DNA of 64,000 bases, from contig CM061920.1 in assembly GCA_031002005.1 (NCBI GenBank), positions 44,742,610 through 44,806,609 of the forward strand, given 5' to 3'. The position numbers and the translations under genes were made by a program. The stretch is from Vandiemenella viatica. Its lineage: Eukaryota > Arthropoda > Insecta > Orthoptera > Morabidae. Below are positions 10,841 to 21,995 of the stretch, in pieces. A model generated the notes under the pieces. It had not been told where the DNA came from, made no database searches, and worked only from the letters and a program-made list of their open reading frames with translations. How positions within the stretch are numbered: position 1 is the stretch's first letter; each line of letters begins with the position of its first letter.

Positions 10841-11827
10841 GGTTAGAAGGTGATTGAGGATGTATCAGTTTCATCAAGAATTCACCATTCCTCAGTTTAG
10901 ATGCCCTAAATTACTTTATATGGACACAGTTAGCATGGCAGGTATAGTCCCTTAATGAAAAGGTTGTCGGTGTTATGAAGGACGAGGCGAATTGCACCCT
11001 GATTGTGGAGTTTGCTGGGTTACGGGCAAAAATGTGTGTGCATTCTGGCTCGAGACCGACCAAACCTGTAACATTTTTTTTTTTTATTTGTTGAATACCA
11101 GATAACCCGTGGAGATGCTATATTTTGTGCTTAGGAACATCTCTTGTGGTATAAACTCATAACCTTTCTCCGGAGCAGAGCCTTCGTGGGTGGATCCTCA
11201 AAAATTAGACCATACTTTAGGTATGTTTTCAGCCGGTGTGAGAAACATCCACTTTATTCATAAATGGTTACAACAGCTATCCATTCAACCCACATGCATA
11301 GAAAACCCTAATCCGTATGCCCAGATCGGGATTCACACCGGTATACTCCTGAAAGAGAGGCCAACACTCTCGGTGAAATTAAAGGTGACAAAATTGTAAG
11401 TGTTTGATTTAAAAGTGATATGTTCACAGCATCAGCTAATCGTTTCCACAGTTTGAATAGCTGTATGGTGCAAATTGAAATCGACGTTTCACGAAATAAG
11501 TCTTATACCCGTTGCGTTTGACAAAATAGTCTTCATTTATAATGACAACCTACACACCTCATGTTGCTAAGTTTCGCTTCACGCACGTTTAAATTAGCAT
11601 CAGAGTCCAGATTGGTGAACTATGGGACAAGGGGTCTTCCACAAACAGGATTTCACAGGTTTACACCCACCACGACGTGTCGTGATGTACCCCACATACA
11701 ACAGGCTCACCCCCACCATGACCACCTCCACCACAGCACGTGTCCTTCTACCATGGACAGGACCTGAAACAGGTTTACCCCCACCACCACAAGACCCTAT
11801 TTAACGCCCAACCACCTGCCAGCGTCA
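10841..11827. other. Unassigned stretch
   Basis: No recognisable gene or repeat. A T10 run lies near 11073. From 11640 to 11800 the sequence is rich in ccaccacc and cccccacc motifs; the short ORFs there (11561-11767, 11622-11804) are Pro/Thr/His-rich low complexity and are not called as genes. Confidence 0.4.
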
Positions 11828-12507
11828 GTGTTTAGAAATGGCCCACCGATAATATTTTTCTCGTCGGTGTATCAGCTCAACGCTGGTGATTCAAAGCGTT
11901 TGACGATAGGTTTATCGTCCAAGCATGAATTTGAGCCAGTAGTGGTGCTCGAAAAAGTGGGGCACAGTACCAAAGTTATATTAACGTATGAAGAATGGAT
12001 AGTGCTGACTGAAGTATTGGATGTAGTGTCCAATTTGTTCAACACAGACAGCTCCCACACAGACGTTCCGATTGGTGATCACTCCGTCTCCTTCCGAATG
12101 GTGGCTGGGATAAAGCTGTATGTGTTTATCGCAATTCCTATCCTGCCAACTGTGTGATCTTCAGAGAATCGACATGGCAAAACGTCCTTGACGTGCAGCC
12201 TGCAGTGACTGGAGCCTTGACCATCAAGAAGACGAGGTGTCCCCAAGTTGCAAGATATTACAAGGAGTTTGTTAACATTTTAGCCAATGAAGTGCTGAGT
12301 AACTATCGGATGGCTAAGGTCAAAAAACTGATAAGTGTGCATATTAATAATGTTTATGTGACTCAAGTGACATATAGCCCCATTTCATCATTGGACTATA
12401 CACTGCTTAGACATGAAATTATTGCATATAAAAATTTACTAGTTAATAACATAGTAAATAAGAATTATGATCCTGGATATGATGTTTGTGGTACTACATG
12501 CATGTGA
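11828..12507 (+). pseudogene. Unrecognised protein-coding remnant with one frameshift
   Basis: Two overlapping-end ORFs (11828-12157 in one frame, 12154-12507 in another) look like one gene broken near 12105-12115: in the second frame, sensible protein sequence begins about 45 nt upstream of its listed start (WDKAVCVYR). Neither half has an internal stop, and together they run about 220 codons with a non-repetitive, globular composition: KHEFEPVVVL and ILTYEEWIVL early, then KTRCPQVARYYKEFVN. The stop is followed at once by an AATAAATAAATAAA run, a plausible polyadenylation region. I do not recognise the family. It could be a captured viral or TE accessory gene, or a host pseudogene. Confidence 0.45.
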
Positions 12508-13375
12508 AAAGTATAAATAAATAAATAAAAAACACATTGCACATGATTCACTTTGTTTTATTTTTACCCACCATCCATTAAAAAAGTCCTTTATCGAGTT
12601 ATTTTTCATGAGTCCTTCATCACTTACTAGTCTTAAGACCCCAATCGTAATAGACACCAACACTCAATAAGACATAAATTTTGCCGGATATAAGTACTAA
12701 GTATGTGCCACTTTCCACGAATTTTATTAAAAAGTGTGAAAATGTGCAAAATAGATTTCAAAAAATTAAAACCGACCAGTCAGAGAAATAGAACAAAGTA
12801 TCGAGCATTACAGGAAGCAAGAGAGAAGCATAATTTCGTGAAAAATATACAGTTTCAGTAAGAAGCATGAAAATCCTATAAATTCCCTTAAATTTCATGA
12901 AAATCGGTAAAAAAATGATTAAAATACATAAAATATTGCCAAAATTACGTAATTTCCTTCCAAAACAAGATGTCGTTGGTTGACATGACAATTACACCTG
13001 CGTGCACCACAGAGTGTAGTGCCCAACTACATGATGTGTTTTCATTACTACAACTGGCTACAGAAAAGTGTCATATATGTACAAAAATGTATGTTTCGGC
13101 TGTAGCGATAGTTCCCAGACAAACCTGCACGGCCCCTCCAACACACACATCACATTACCGTCAGGATGAAAACTACAGATGTTATCGATCAAAGGGGCAA
13201 AGGTTAGGAAAACTATGTGATGAGTATTCACAATGCATACAATCTTCCAATCATGATAGGGTGAGCAAAGGATGAAAGCAAAATATGTGTGCATCACAGA
13301 ACTCAATGTATTCGATCAAATGTGCTGACATAACGTATCAGACACATTAACGCACACACAAGTCATAACAAAAAC
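12508..13375. other. Unassigned AT-rich stretch with degraded repeat R piece
   Basis: About 12890-12990 (gccaaaattacgtaatttcc, then gacatgac) is a worn relative of 10790-10840 and the segment C boundary. Nothing else recognisable. Confidence 0.35.
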
Positions 13376-13379
13376 CACT

Positions 13380-15200
13380 ATCATGAAGGTGGAATAAGTT
13401 AGCGTAAGTTCAGGTTAATTCTTATTTTTCATAAATTGGGAGTGCATGTGAAGCGATAACTTTATATATAATGAGGGTGGGATTAGTGATTGCAATCCAG
13501 CAAAGCGGGATCCCGCAATCCCGCGGGATCCCGCACCATTAGACAGTCTGGCGGATCCCGCGCAAAATTAAGCGGATCCGCAATCCGCAAAATCCGGCGG
13601 AAACGCGTGTCAGTCTGCGTGACTCGCTGCCCCACTCGGTCTCTGTCGGATATTTTGCACTGTTTGCCTGTACCCTTCCAGTTGGCATTTGCCTCATGTG
13701 AACAAGCGTTTGTTTTTGTCAACCTTCGTCATTCGTAAGTAAATAAAAACACTTTTACGTATTCATCAAAACTTACGTTTGTTTCGAGTAAACATTTCTG
13801 TAATTTGAGTTATGGTGCGTATTTAGTACGATTTTCTAACTATATAATTATTTTTTAAGTGTCGCACACGTTATCTGAACTACACGGTTACAGCTTTTTA
13901 TTCACGGTTTCATTATTCCCATTTTCTGTATTTGCCGATAAAGTAATTGTGACAATTTCCTAATTTGCGGCTGAAATTTTGATTATTCGTTGATATGAAA
14001 CTAATGTTATCGTAATTTTAACGATCGCGTACCTATTTATTTAATAGCTATCAAAAGGAAATTGTATATCCTTTGACTTATTGTTGTTTTGGCCGCTGCC
14101 TCAATGCGTTTCTTTGACGAAAGCCACCTGCTTACAGGTACCGCTCAGGCTTTCGATTAATCCCTCTTCTCCTTGTTATTATTTCGACTAAAGGTAAAAA
14201 AAAGTTATAATGAAATTTTCACGGCTGTTTCGACGAATTGTGTTGTAGGAGCACCATACTTCGACGGCTGCCTCCGCCGTCTTCCTCACGTGTGTAATTT
14301 CGTGTGTTTGCAATGAAATCCGGAGATACAACCTATGAGGACTTCACTGCAATCATTCGCCGAGAAAGTCTCCTTTCTTACCAAAAAATAATAATTTCCA
14401 CTCTAAAAACGTTGTTACGCCACATAAGTAAATCTGAAATACTTGACAGTTTACGTGTTGGTGAGTAGTTTCTTTTAATAACATTGAATCAACTGTAATG
14501 TCAATCAAGGAATCAGGAGATATAATAATGAATCACGCAAAAAAAGGCCAAGTCTCGTACTTGTGCAGTGACAAAAAGTTATGAGGTCTTGTTTTGAGCC
14601 AGTCTACACTTTACAGAGTATATTTACTTCACTTTGTGAAATGGAATGCTTTTATCGGTGTTATGGAACGTTTATTTAGAATTTGAAAAAAAAAAACTCT
14701 GGTAACTTGGCCATTAAGCAAACCATATTTTTAAACTTATGTGATGCATTGTAAGGCACATAATATGACCTAAGATTCATTATTTTCCATTTTTATTATT
14801 TATTTAAAAATTGGTTTAAATTAAATTAACTGTTAATTTTTATCATTTAACATTAAAAAAATTATTTATTAATTTAATTATTATTCAATTTATTAACGTT
14901 TTAAGTAACTATGTTTTTAAATATATGCGTTAAAAAACTGTTTGTACCAATCCCGCACGGATCCCGCAGGATTGGCGCAAATCCCGCGGGATTGAAAACA
15001 CTGCGGGATTGCAATCCTTAGGTGGGATGCACTAGAGGTTAACACGTAAGCTAAGACATAACATGCTGGGCCTGCCTTTCAAAGGAATGAGGTGGGATAA
15101 GTTAGTGCAAGCTCAGGTTAACCCTTATATTTTCATAAATTGAGAGCGCGTGTGATGGGAAATAGCGGTAACGAGGGTGCGATGCACTAGAGGTTAACCC
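13380..15200. repeat. Tandem repeat units flanking a hAT-type element
   Basis: A unit with gttagcgtaagttcaggtta, cataaattgggagtgc and gaggttaac occurs at 13385-13483 (continuing at 15021-15070) and again at 15090-15200. The first is split by the element at 13484-15020. The second shows the unsplit order gagggtgcgatgcactagag. Confidence 0.65.
13484..15020. mobile_element. hAT-type non-autonomous transposon, 1.54 kb
   Basis: Terminal repeats TAGTGATTGCAATCC and, in reverse, TAAGGATTGCAATCC, flanked by a perfect 8-bp duplication GGTGGGAT at 13476-13483 and 15021-15028. Both subterminal regions are crowded with atcccgc / gcgggat motifs in both orientations. These could be multiple transposase binding sites, as in other hAT elements (inference). 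The AT-rich interior has no transposase ORF that I can see. Confidence 0.85.
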
Positions 15201-15333
15201 CACTTTTGGGTTAAGAAACCATGACATGCCTTGACTAATTGAGGTTATTGAGATTAACCACAGTTTTGGGCTAAAAAACCATGAATCCCTTACAGTAATT
15301 GAGGTTATTGTAGATAAATTAGGTTAGGCGGGG

Positions 15334-15398
15334 CAGCATGTTACGTGTTAGCTTAGGTTAACGCGCGTTAACCTAAGCTAACACAATGTAACATGCTG
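15334..15398. repeat. Palindrome with 31/34-nt arms
   Basis: The left arm runs cagcatgttac ... ggttaacgc and the right arm mirrors it, with a 3-nt insertion (att) after the first 11 nt. The axis is at 15364/15365 (aacgc/gcgtt). Related sequence in one orientation occurs at 15035-15075, so the palindrome may be a head-to-head junction of the local repeat. Confidence 0.85.
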
Positions 15399-15534
15399 AG
15401 CTCCATACCTGCGCTTGAAGAGATTCCATAGTATCAAGAATCTCTTCGAGAGCCAGACGCCTACCGGAACACTTTGCACAAGCCATGTCACCTGAACAGA
15501 CAAAAACAGAACTACAAATGAAACACAAAAATCG

Positions 15535-15788
15535 GTAACTGCTACTAACGGCTGCTAAAGCTCGACTGCTGATTTACTACCTACACAGGAAAATCAAAGA
15601 TAAAAACAAAAGCTATCTAGTACACTTTAAAATTAAACACGAAAGTAGGCGTCTGCTGGTAACGGCTGCTAAGCTTGTCTGCTAATCAGGAAAATCAAAG
15701 ATAAAAACCAAAGCTATCTAGCACACTTTAAAATTAAACACGAAAGTCGGCGTCTGCTGCTAACGGTTGCTGAGCTCGACTTCCCGTC
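15535..15788. repeat. 101-bp tandem repeat, about 2.4 copies
   Basis: Units begin aggaaaatcaaagataaaaa at 15587 and 15688; a partial copy of the cggctgctaa region precedes at about 15540. No coding function inferred. Confidence 0.75.
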
Positions 15789-15795
15789 CATAAGA

Positions 15796-16070
15796 TTGGC
15801 TTGTCCGAGAAGCTCCGCAGACTTTACTTTGGACCATACAGGATCGTTCGAAGGTTGTCTGATGTCACTTATGAAGTCGAGGATTTCGATCCACACTCAA
15901 AAACGACGAAAGGTTAGAGAGACAGTTCACGTGCTGCGACTGAAGCCTTATGGACCCATCGAACCAGAAGACCCAGCACTCTTCAATAAACCAAAGGGCC
16001 CCAAAAGCTGTGGGTCTCGTCAGGACTCAAAGATGTCGACGACTAGGACCGTCACCGCCCCTCAGGAATA
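15796..16070 (+). pseudogene. Ty3/gypsy pol C-terminal remnant
   Basis: The ORF contains QKRRKVRETVHVLRLKPYG, the characteristic end of gypsy integrases just before the terminus of Pol (VHVxRLKPY). The upstream half of the frame is ordinary sequence and there is no catalytic core nearby, so this is a truncated piece. Confidence 0.65.
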
Positions 16071-16189
16071 AAGGTACGCGGGACCTACGATTCGCTCTAT
16101 GACCAGGTCAACGTAACATCGGGACACTGTTCCTTTAAGGAGGGAGGCAATGTCTCACATCAAGAGGATCAGGCCGTGAAGAATGAAAT

Positions 16190-16338
16190 CTGTTGTAGTG
16201 TAGTGGTTATGCTAAGAGACTGTGGGACTGAAGGTCGTGAGTTCGAATCAAATTCAAAATAGTGTGTATTTGCCATGAATTTTAAATAAATAGCTTTTTT
16301 CGACAAAAAAAAAAAAACAACAAAACAACAAAAAAAAA
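16190..16338 (+). mobile_element. Short tRNA-derived SINE (SINE-2)
   Basis: A tRNA-like head with A-box-like tagtgtagtggttatgc and B-box-like gagttcgaatc, a body of about 60 bp, then an A-rich tail from 16305 with (a)n caac interruptions. It is distinct in sequence from SINE-1. Confidence 0.75.
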
Positions 16339-16419
16339 CAAGTCACATAAAATTTTAATTTCTTAACTTTGCGCGAACTGTTCTGAAATATTCTTGTTAT
16401 AACTAGTATTAATGTTCTA

Positions 16420-17040
16420 GACTGTTCTTCATTACTATCGTATATATTATTTCTATAAGGTATTTTTTTGTCACAAGCCTGTATCTTCCTTCATACTTAA
16501 CTGAAATCAATGAATGAGGTGTCATTTAAAAGCTTATGGTCTCCCCTTTGGTCACATCATATTTTAAGAAATGAAGTTTTGGGAATTCGACCCTTAACGG
16601 GTAAAAATGTCAATATTTCTAAAATGCTGTTTTCTGTGTTACGAGTCATTTATCTCCCTGGATACCTATCTGAAATCGTTTAATGAAGTATCATTTTAAA
16701 TATTAAGATCTCCGCCTTAGTAACGTCATATATTAAGACAGAAATTTTTCGGAATTCGACCCATAAAGGGCAAAACGATCAATATTTTTGCAACGCGTTT
16801 TTGTGTAACGAGCAATTTATCTCCCTTAATATCTAACGGTAGTAGATAAATGAGGTATCATATTAAAGACTAAGGTCTCCACCGTGGTAACATTATATTT
16901 TACGAAAAGAATTTTTCGTAATTCCACCCTTAAAGGGCAAAATTCCAATTTTTCTAAAATGCGTTTTTCGTATCTCGAGCCATTTATCTCCCCGGATATC
17001 TAACCGAAATCGATAAATAAAGTAGGATTATGAGGAGTAA
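16420..17040. repeat. Satellite S, about 167-bp units, first block
   Basis: Tandem, diverged units with gataaatgaggtatcat, ttttaagaaa, ttcgacccttaaagggcaaa and catttatctccct, spaced 167-169 bp (for example 16503, 16672, about 16839). The array is broken at 17040 by a LINE and resumes at 18044. Confidence 0.85.
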
Positions 17041-18043
17041 TGTCTCAGTTTCGAGATAGAAGAATACTCTATAAACTATATAAGAATCAAGTGGCTATTA
17101 TAAAAGTAGAGAATCACGAGAGACGTGCATCAGTTAAAAAGGGTGTGAGACAAGGATGTAGTCTATCCCCGTTAATATTCAACCTGTAGACTATGTAGTC
17201 TTGCAATGAAGAAAGTCAAAGAAAAATTTCCATGTTTCATTAGTTTTTAGGGAGAAAAAATCAATATGCTACGATTTGCTGACATTGTCTTGTTAGCAGA
17301 GGGGGCTGAGGATATTGAGAAGTTACTGAATGGCATGAACAAAATACTGAAGGAAGATTTTGGATTGAATATAAATCAAAGCAAGACAAAAGTGATGAAA
17401 TGTAGCAGAAATGATACCAATACTAGTAGATTAAATAGGATCGGATGCAATAGGAGAAGTAAGAGAATTCTGTTACTTGGGAAGTAAAATTACAACCGAT
17501 GGCCGAAGCAGGAATGATGTTAAAAGCAGAATAGCACTAGCAAAAAGAGCCTTCATCAAAAAGAGAAACCTTTTAGTTTCAAATATTGATCTAGGAATCA
17601 GAAAGAACTTTTTAAAACTCTTTGTGTGGAGCACAGCACTTTATGGTAGCGAAACATGGACCTTAGGAATACCGGAAAGAAAGAAAATTGAAGCATTTGA
17701 AATGTGGTGTTACAGAAGAATGCTGAAAATTAAGTGCACAGACAAACTAAGAAATGAACGAGTTTTGGAAATGATGGGTGAGAGAGGAAGTTTGTGGAAG
17801 AAGCTTATAGAAAGAAGAGACAAGCTGGTAGGTCATATTTTGAGACATGCAGGATTGGTTAATTTGTTAGTGGAGGGAACAGTCAAAGGTAAGAACTGTA
17901 GAGGAAGACAGAGATTAGAATATATGAAGCAGATAATTGAGGATGTGTGCTGTAAGGGGTATGTAGAAACGAAGAGGTTAGCACAGGATAGGAAGGGATG
18001 GAGGATTGCATCAAACCAGTCGAAAGACTGACGACAGCAAAAA
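17041..18043 (+). pseudogene. LINE copy B (RTE-like), 5'-truncated RT
   Basis: The first part reads KGVRQGCSLSPLIFNL before a stop. The 17266-17487 ORF has the FADIVLLAEGAED block (the second Asp of FADD has become Ile or been lost) and QSKTKVMKCS. Bases 17477-18031 carry the C-terminal domain (ALYGSETWTL, MWCYRRMLKI, GHILRHAGLV) and end normally. The 3' end is gtcgaaagactgacgacagc followed by A7, the natural terminus: the same end recurs in the small copy at 21317. Two frameshifts and stops make it dead. It lies inside satellite S. Confidence 0.85.
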
Positions 18044-18300
18044 AATGTTTTTGGAATTCAACCCTTAAAGAGAAAAAGTATAAATTTTCCTATAACGCAT
18101 TTTTGTGTCACGAGCGATTTATCTCCCTTAATATCTAACCGATATAGATAAATGAGGTATCATATTAAAGAATAAGATCTCCGTCGCTGTAAAATTGTAT
18201 TTTAAGAAAGGAATTTTTCGTGATTCGATCCTTAAAGGGCTAAAATGTCAATTTTTCTAAAACGCGTTTTTTTGTCTCGAGTCATTTACCTCCCTTGACA
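18044..18300. repeat. Satellite S, second block
   Basis: Continuation of the 16420-17040 array after the LINE insertion, with ggaattcaacccttaaagag, gagcgatttatctccctta and gataaatgaggtatcat. About 70 bp of one unit seems lost at the junction. Confidence 0.8.
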
Positions 18301-18577
18301 ATAGGGTATATGCATGTATTTTTTTAATCAATTATTTACATTCGTACATTACCGCAAAAAATATAACATTGATATAAATATTAAGATTTAACATCAAAAT
18401 AAATACTTCAAAACTGAAATCCAGTTCCGCCGATTTAAAAGCTGCCATTTTGGCGTGCTGCGCTGTGATGTGTAGGCTAAGTACACGACCGCATTGGCGT
18501 ACTGTATAGTGTGGAGTGTTTCATCTCAAAACTTTCATGTTTTATAACTAATGGCGATATGGAAGGAGTTATAAGTA

Positions 18578-18733
18578 CTGTATTGTACCTGTGTGCAAAA
18601 ATACTAAAAGAAATACACTTTATAAAGTGTATTTTCTTGTCCCGCGAGAGGCAAATATAAGAAAAAAGTGGTGTACCACTAAGAGAATAGATCTGCAACT
18701 GGTTGTTTATATTGTTGTGAAGACCATTTTTAC
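18578..18733 (+). pseudogene. THAP zinc-finger exon with a frameshift
   Basis: Reads YCIVPVCKNTKRN, then VPREANIRKKW, and after a one-base frame change CCEDHFY. This is the C2CH pattern of a THAP DNA-binding domain: Cys-x4-Cys, the conserved Pro and Trp, Cys-x2-His. It ends in tac/gtaagt, a good splice donor at 18734. THAP domains occur in host regulators and in P-element-like transposases. No partner exon was found nearby. The frameshift lies between DLQLV and the CCEDH block (about 18700-18712). Confidence 0.7.
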
Positions 18734-19726
18734 GTAAGTACTTAGAATTTCTGTATTTAAATTTTAGGAAATGTAACATAAAAATTCGTTACCTGTTCAA
18801 ACTCTAATCATATCTTACTTGGAGACCATCAGACAGTTTAAGAACAGATTTCGATCTCCTTCATATATGTTGAAGTTGTAACGATTCATGGCGGCAGAAA
18901 AGGAGGAGGACACTTCCTTCCTTCCAGTCGGAAGGGCAGCCAAGATCACGTCCATTCCGGAGCCCAGACGAGTCACTGGCGACTTGGGATCCATGTGTGC
19001 TGGGCTGACATGTGTCCTGGATACCATCTGAGACGTACTTCTAACTTGCGACTTGCCGCGTACTGCTGGCGTTGCCAGTTACGATGATCGACCAGGTGGT
19101 TATCTCCGCTCAGCGCTACTTGCCGTGGATGAAGAACGGTAATGTGTTTCTACGAAGCCATTCAGCCTGCAACTCTCTTGAAACTGTACCCTTAAGCGCA
19201 TCTGAGATAAAGATCCTTGCTCTGATCTGATAAAACCACTGAGCTAGACTGTGTAACTGTCGAATGACAGGTTAATCATTCGTGGCGTCCCTACCCATTA
19301 ATATTCATTACTGTTTGCTATCATCATAACTGGTAACATACTTTGCATTAGAATAATTGTGAGATTTTTAAAGTACAACTATACTTGTTTGCTCATTGTA
19401 CGTCTGAGCGTTGCTTAGAAAATTGCACAACCTCTTGTTTATTAACGTAATGGTAAATACGCTCAGATTTGTAGATGACATTGTAAAAATCTTTATTAAA
19501 ATGTCTTTTTGTGACAGTTTTCAAATCCCAAAGTCATCCACTTCTCATTTGAATAATTTACATGTTGATATTCAATTATAGTACCCTGTATAGCGTAAAA
19601 TATTAAGAATTATTTAATAATTCTCCCCCCCCCCCCTCCCTGGTGATACGCTACAAAGTGAACACAGCTTATATGTGTGTGCTATAGTCGTTTTTCAAAA
19701 TGCTCCCTGGTTTTGAGATACAGTAT
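18734..19726. other. Unassigned stretch
   Basis: No gene recognised. A run of 13 C lies near 19624. The ttcgtggcgtccctacc stretch near 19280 resembles a primer-binding-site neighbourhood but has no LTR partner. Confidence 0.35.
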
Positions 19727-19912
19727 TTGCATACAAATAAACAAACATTCTAGATGACGGCTATATAGTAAATAGTTGCCCCACTTTATTAAACGGTAGC
19801 ATGGTCTATGGGGTAGGGTGCTGGCTTCATAATTTTGTGACCCATGTTCAAATCCCCGCAGAATCAAATATTTTTACTTATTTTTATCTTAAAAAAATGA
19901 TCAAGCTTCACT
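19727..19912 (+). repeat. tRNA-Met-like sequence, left arm of inverted pair
   Basis: Bases about 19800-19866 follow tRNA layout: an A-box-like tggtctatggggtagggtgc, an anticodon-loop-like cttcataatt (CAU) and a B-box tgttcaaatcc, with some 75 bp of shared sequence before and 45 bp after. The acceptor stem does not pair convincingly, so it is not called as a functional tRNA. A reverse copy lies at 20575-20760. Confidence 0.6.
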
Positions 19913-20574
19913 TATTTTGTTAAAACTTCATTTACATACAAGTCACATTGCTTATAACAAATACACCAAACATAATTTCGGCCCCTTTATCAGCAATGGT
20001 TTCCTAACATGACTCCCTCCATACCAAATGAAATTAAGTCATGAGGCGAACCTGCTAGTAAACTGGAATCTGATACAAGAATTTTGCAATGTTTATAAGC
20101 ATTTGTCACTTGTTCTTCCATTTCCTTGTCGAGCTCCATTTTTCGTCACGGATAGGTCTACTATTTTAGTTTCAACCATTTACACGGAACAGTTCTTGGA
20201 ACAAATCGAGTGTAGAAGAAAGAAGGAAAGAAAAAACTATCTTCCCAATGCTACGTATTTCGTTTAAAATACCTCTTGATGATATACAAGTAAAGAAACG
20301 ACGAAGATGAAATAAATAACATGATAGGAACTATTTCAATTGAAAACGCACCGAAACAACTTACTAACAATGAAAAAAATGTAAGAATGGAGACTTTCTT
20401 GACGAATGATTGCAATGAAGTTTTTAAGGGTGTGCGGCGGATTTGTGTTATGAAAAGACAATGCGTCGGTAGACCCGTGAATTCATTACGAAAAAAAAAA
20501 AAGAAGAATTTCAGGAAAAAATGACGCTGAATTGTAGGTAATATGGTTTGTTTTAAATATTATTTCACTAATAA

Positions 20575-20760
20575 AAGAACAAAATAAAAAGGTCAAGCTT
20601 GACAATTTCTGAAGATAAAAATACTTAATTCTGCGGGGATTTGAACGCGGTTCAGAAAATTATTAAGTTAACACCCTACCGCATAGACCACGCTGCCATT
20701 AATTAACAGGTAATAATTTACTATATACCCGACATCTAGAATTTTTTGTTTATTTGCATG
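20575..20760 (-). repeat. tRNA-like sequence, right arm of inverted pair
   Basis: Reverse complement of 19727-19912 at roughly 80% identity by eye, including the same B-box (gttcaaatccccgcagaat). The loop has changed to taa in place of cat. The 660 bp between the arms (19913-20574) hold no recognisable gene; an ORF at 20321-20524 is Lys/Asn-rich and is not called. Confidence 0.6.
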
Positions 20761-21239
20761 CGAATATTGAAATATCTATCACTTGATTACCTTGCAGCTT
20801 TCACTGCTCTGAGCTGAACGGCCGTAAAATTCGGATTTGTTACAAAATTTCTTGTCATCATGAAAGCATCAATTTTTTGAAGATTATCTGACTGTGCTTT
20901 CAGAAAACCGCTTTCAGTCATTATTTGGTATGTATTGTAGCAAGAATACAATATCTCACCACTTATACTGATATGTTAACATAAACTTCAACACAATCGC
21001 AAAGTTATTAGAACTCCCAGTAACTACGCTTTGTTCACAATAATATCGTGTACTTGGTCGTCACGATTCGATTCGACCAATAGCGTTGCGTTTTGCGAAG
21101 TTAATTTAACATTGTATTTTTAGCACTTTTGATTAATTAAAATCAGTAAATAAAAATCGAATAAATAGGGAAAAAACGTTATAGCGGTAATTCTACACTA
21201 ATAAACTTTCAAAATAAAAATACTACACGTAAATTTGAA

Positions 21240-21995
21240 TTTCATGCATATTCCCTATTAAACAAAATTGATTAACGAGGTATCATTTACAAGATTAAGG
21301 TCTTCATAATGTCTTCAGATAATTGATGACGTGGGCTGTAAGGGGTATGTAGAAATGAAGAGGTTAGCACAGGATAGAGAATTGCATCAAACCAGTCAAA
21401 AGACTGACGACGGAAAAAAAATTAATGTCTTCGGTTCCGTTACACCACATTTTAAGAAAGAAATTTTTAAAAATTCTACCCTTAGAGGGCAAAATTATTA
21501 ATATTTTTACAACGCGTTTTTCTGTCACGAGCTATTTATTTCCCTTGATACCTAACCGAAATCAATAAATGAGGTATCGATTTAAATATTAAATTACCCG
21601 CTATGGTCATATCATATTTTAAGAAAAAACTTTCTCCAAATTCAAACCTTAAGGGGCAAAAATATCATAATTTCTCAAAAATTTTTTTTTTTTTTACCTC
21701 GCCTGATAACTATCCGAAATCGATAAATGAGGTATAATTTTAAAGACCAATGTGACTGCTTTGGTCGCACCATATTTTATAAAAGGAATTTTTTTTTTGA
21801 ATTCGACCCTTAAAGGGCAAAAGTATCAATATTATTTATACAACGTGTTTTTTTTTATTATTACAAGCCATTTATCTTCTTCATTACCTAGCCAAAATCG
21901 ATAAATGACATATCGTTTTAAAAATTAATGTTTCCAGCTAGGTAAAATCAAAATTAAGAATGATTTTTTCGGAATTTGGTGCTTAAAGTGGTAGC
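21240..21995. repeat. Satellite S, third block
   Basis: About four worn units of the 167-bp satellite seen at 16.4-18.3 kb, with aaatcgataaatgaggtat, cgacccttaaagggcaaaa and tttttacaacgcgttttt. It is interrupted at 21317-21422 by a LINE 3' end. Confidence 0.8.
21317..21422 (+). mobile_element. 106-bp LINE-B 3' end with 10-bp TSD
   Basis: Matches the last ~105 bp of LINE copy B (gtaaggggtatgtagaaa, gcatcaaaccagtca, gactgacgacgg) and ends in an A-rich tail. Flanked by TAATGTCTTC at 21307-21316 and 21423-21432. This is a very short, severely 5'-truncated insertion into satellite S. Confidence 0.9.

Noticed and set aside
13490..13738. ORFs rich in Arg/Ser/Gly at the left end of the hAT-type element
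   Set aside because: Produced by the repeated atcccgc motifs in the subterminal region; no conserved domain.
16420..17040. CRISPR-like array
   Set aside because: Units are contiguous diverged tandem repeats without unique spacers, in a spliced, TE-rich animal genome.
18815..19027. Minus-strand ORF of 70 codons
   Set aside because: No family resemblance, no flanking splice signals that join it to anything.
19800..19866. Functional tRNA-Met gene
   Set aside because: No convincing acceptor stem, and the flanks are repeated with it in an inverted copy, so it is repeat-borne.
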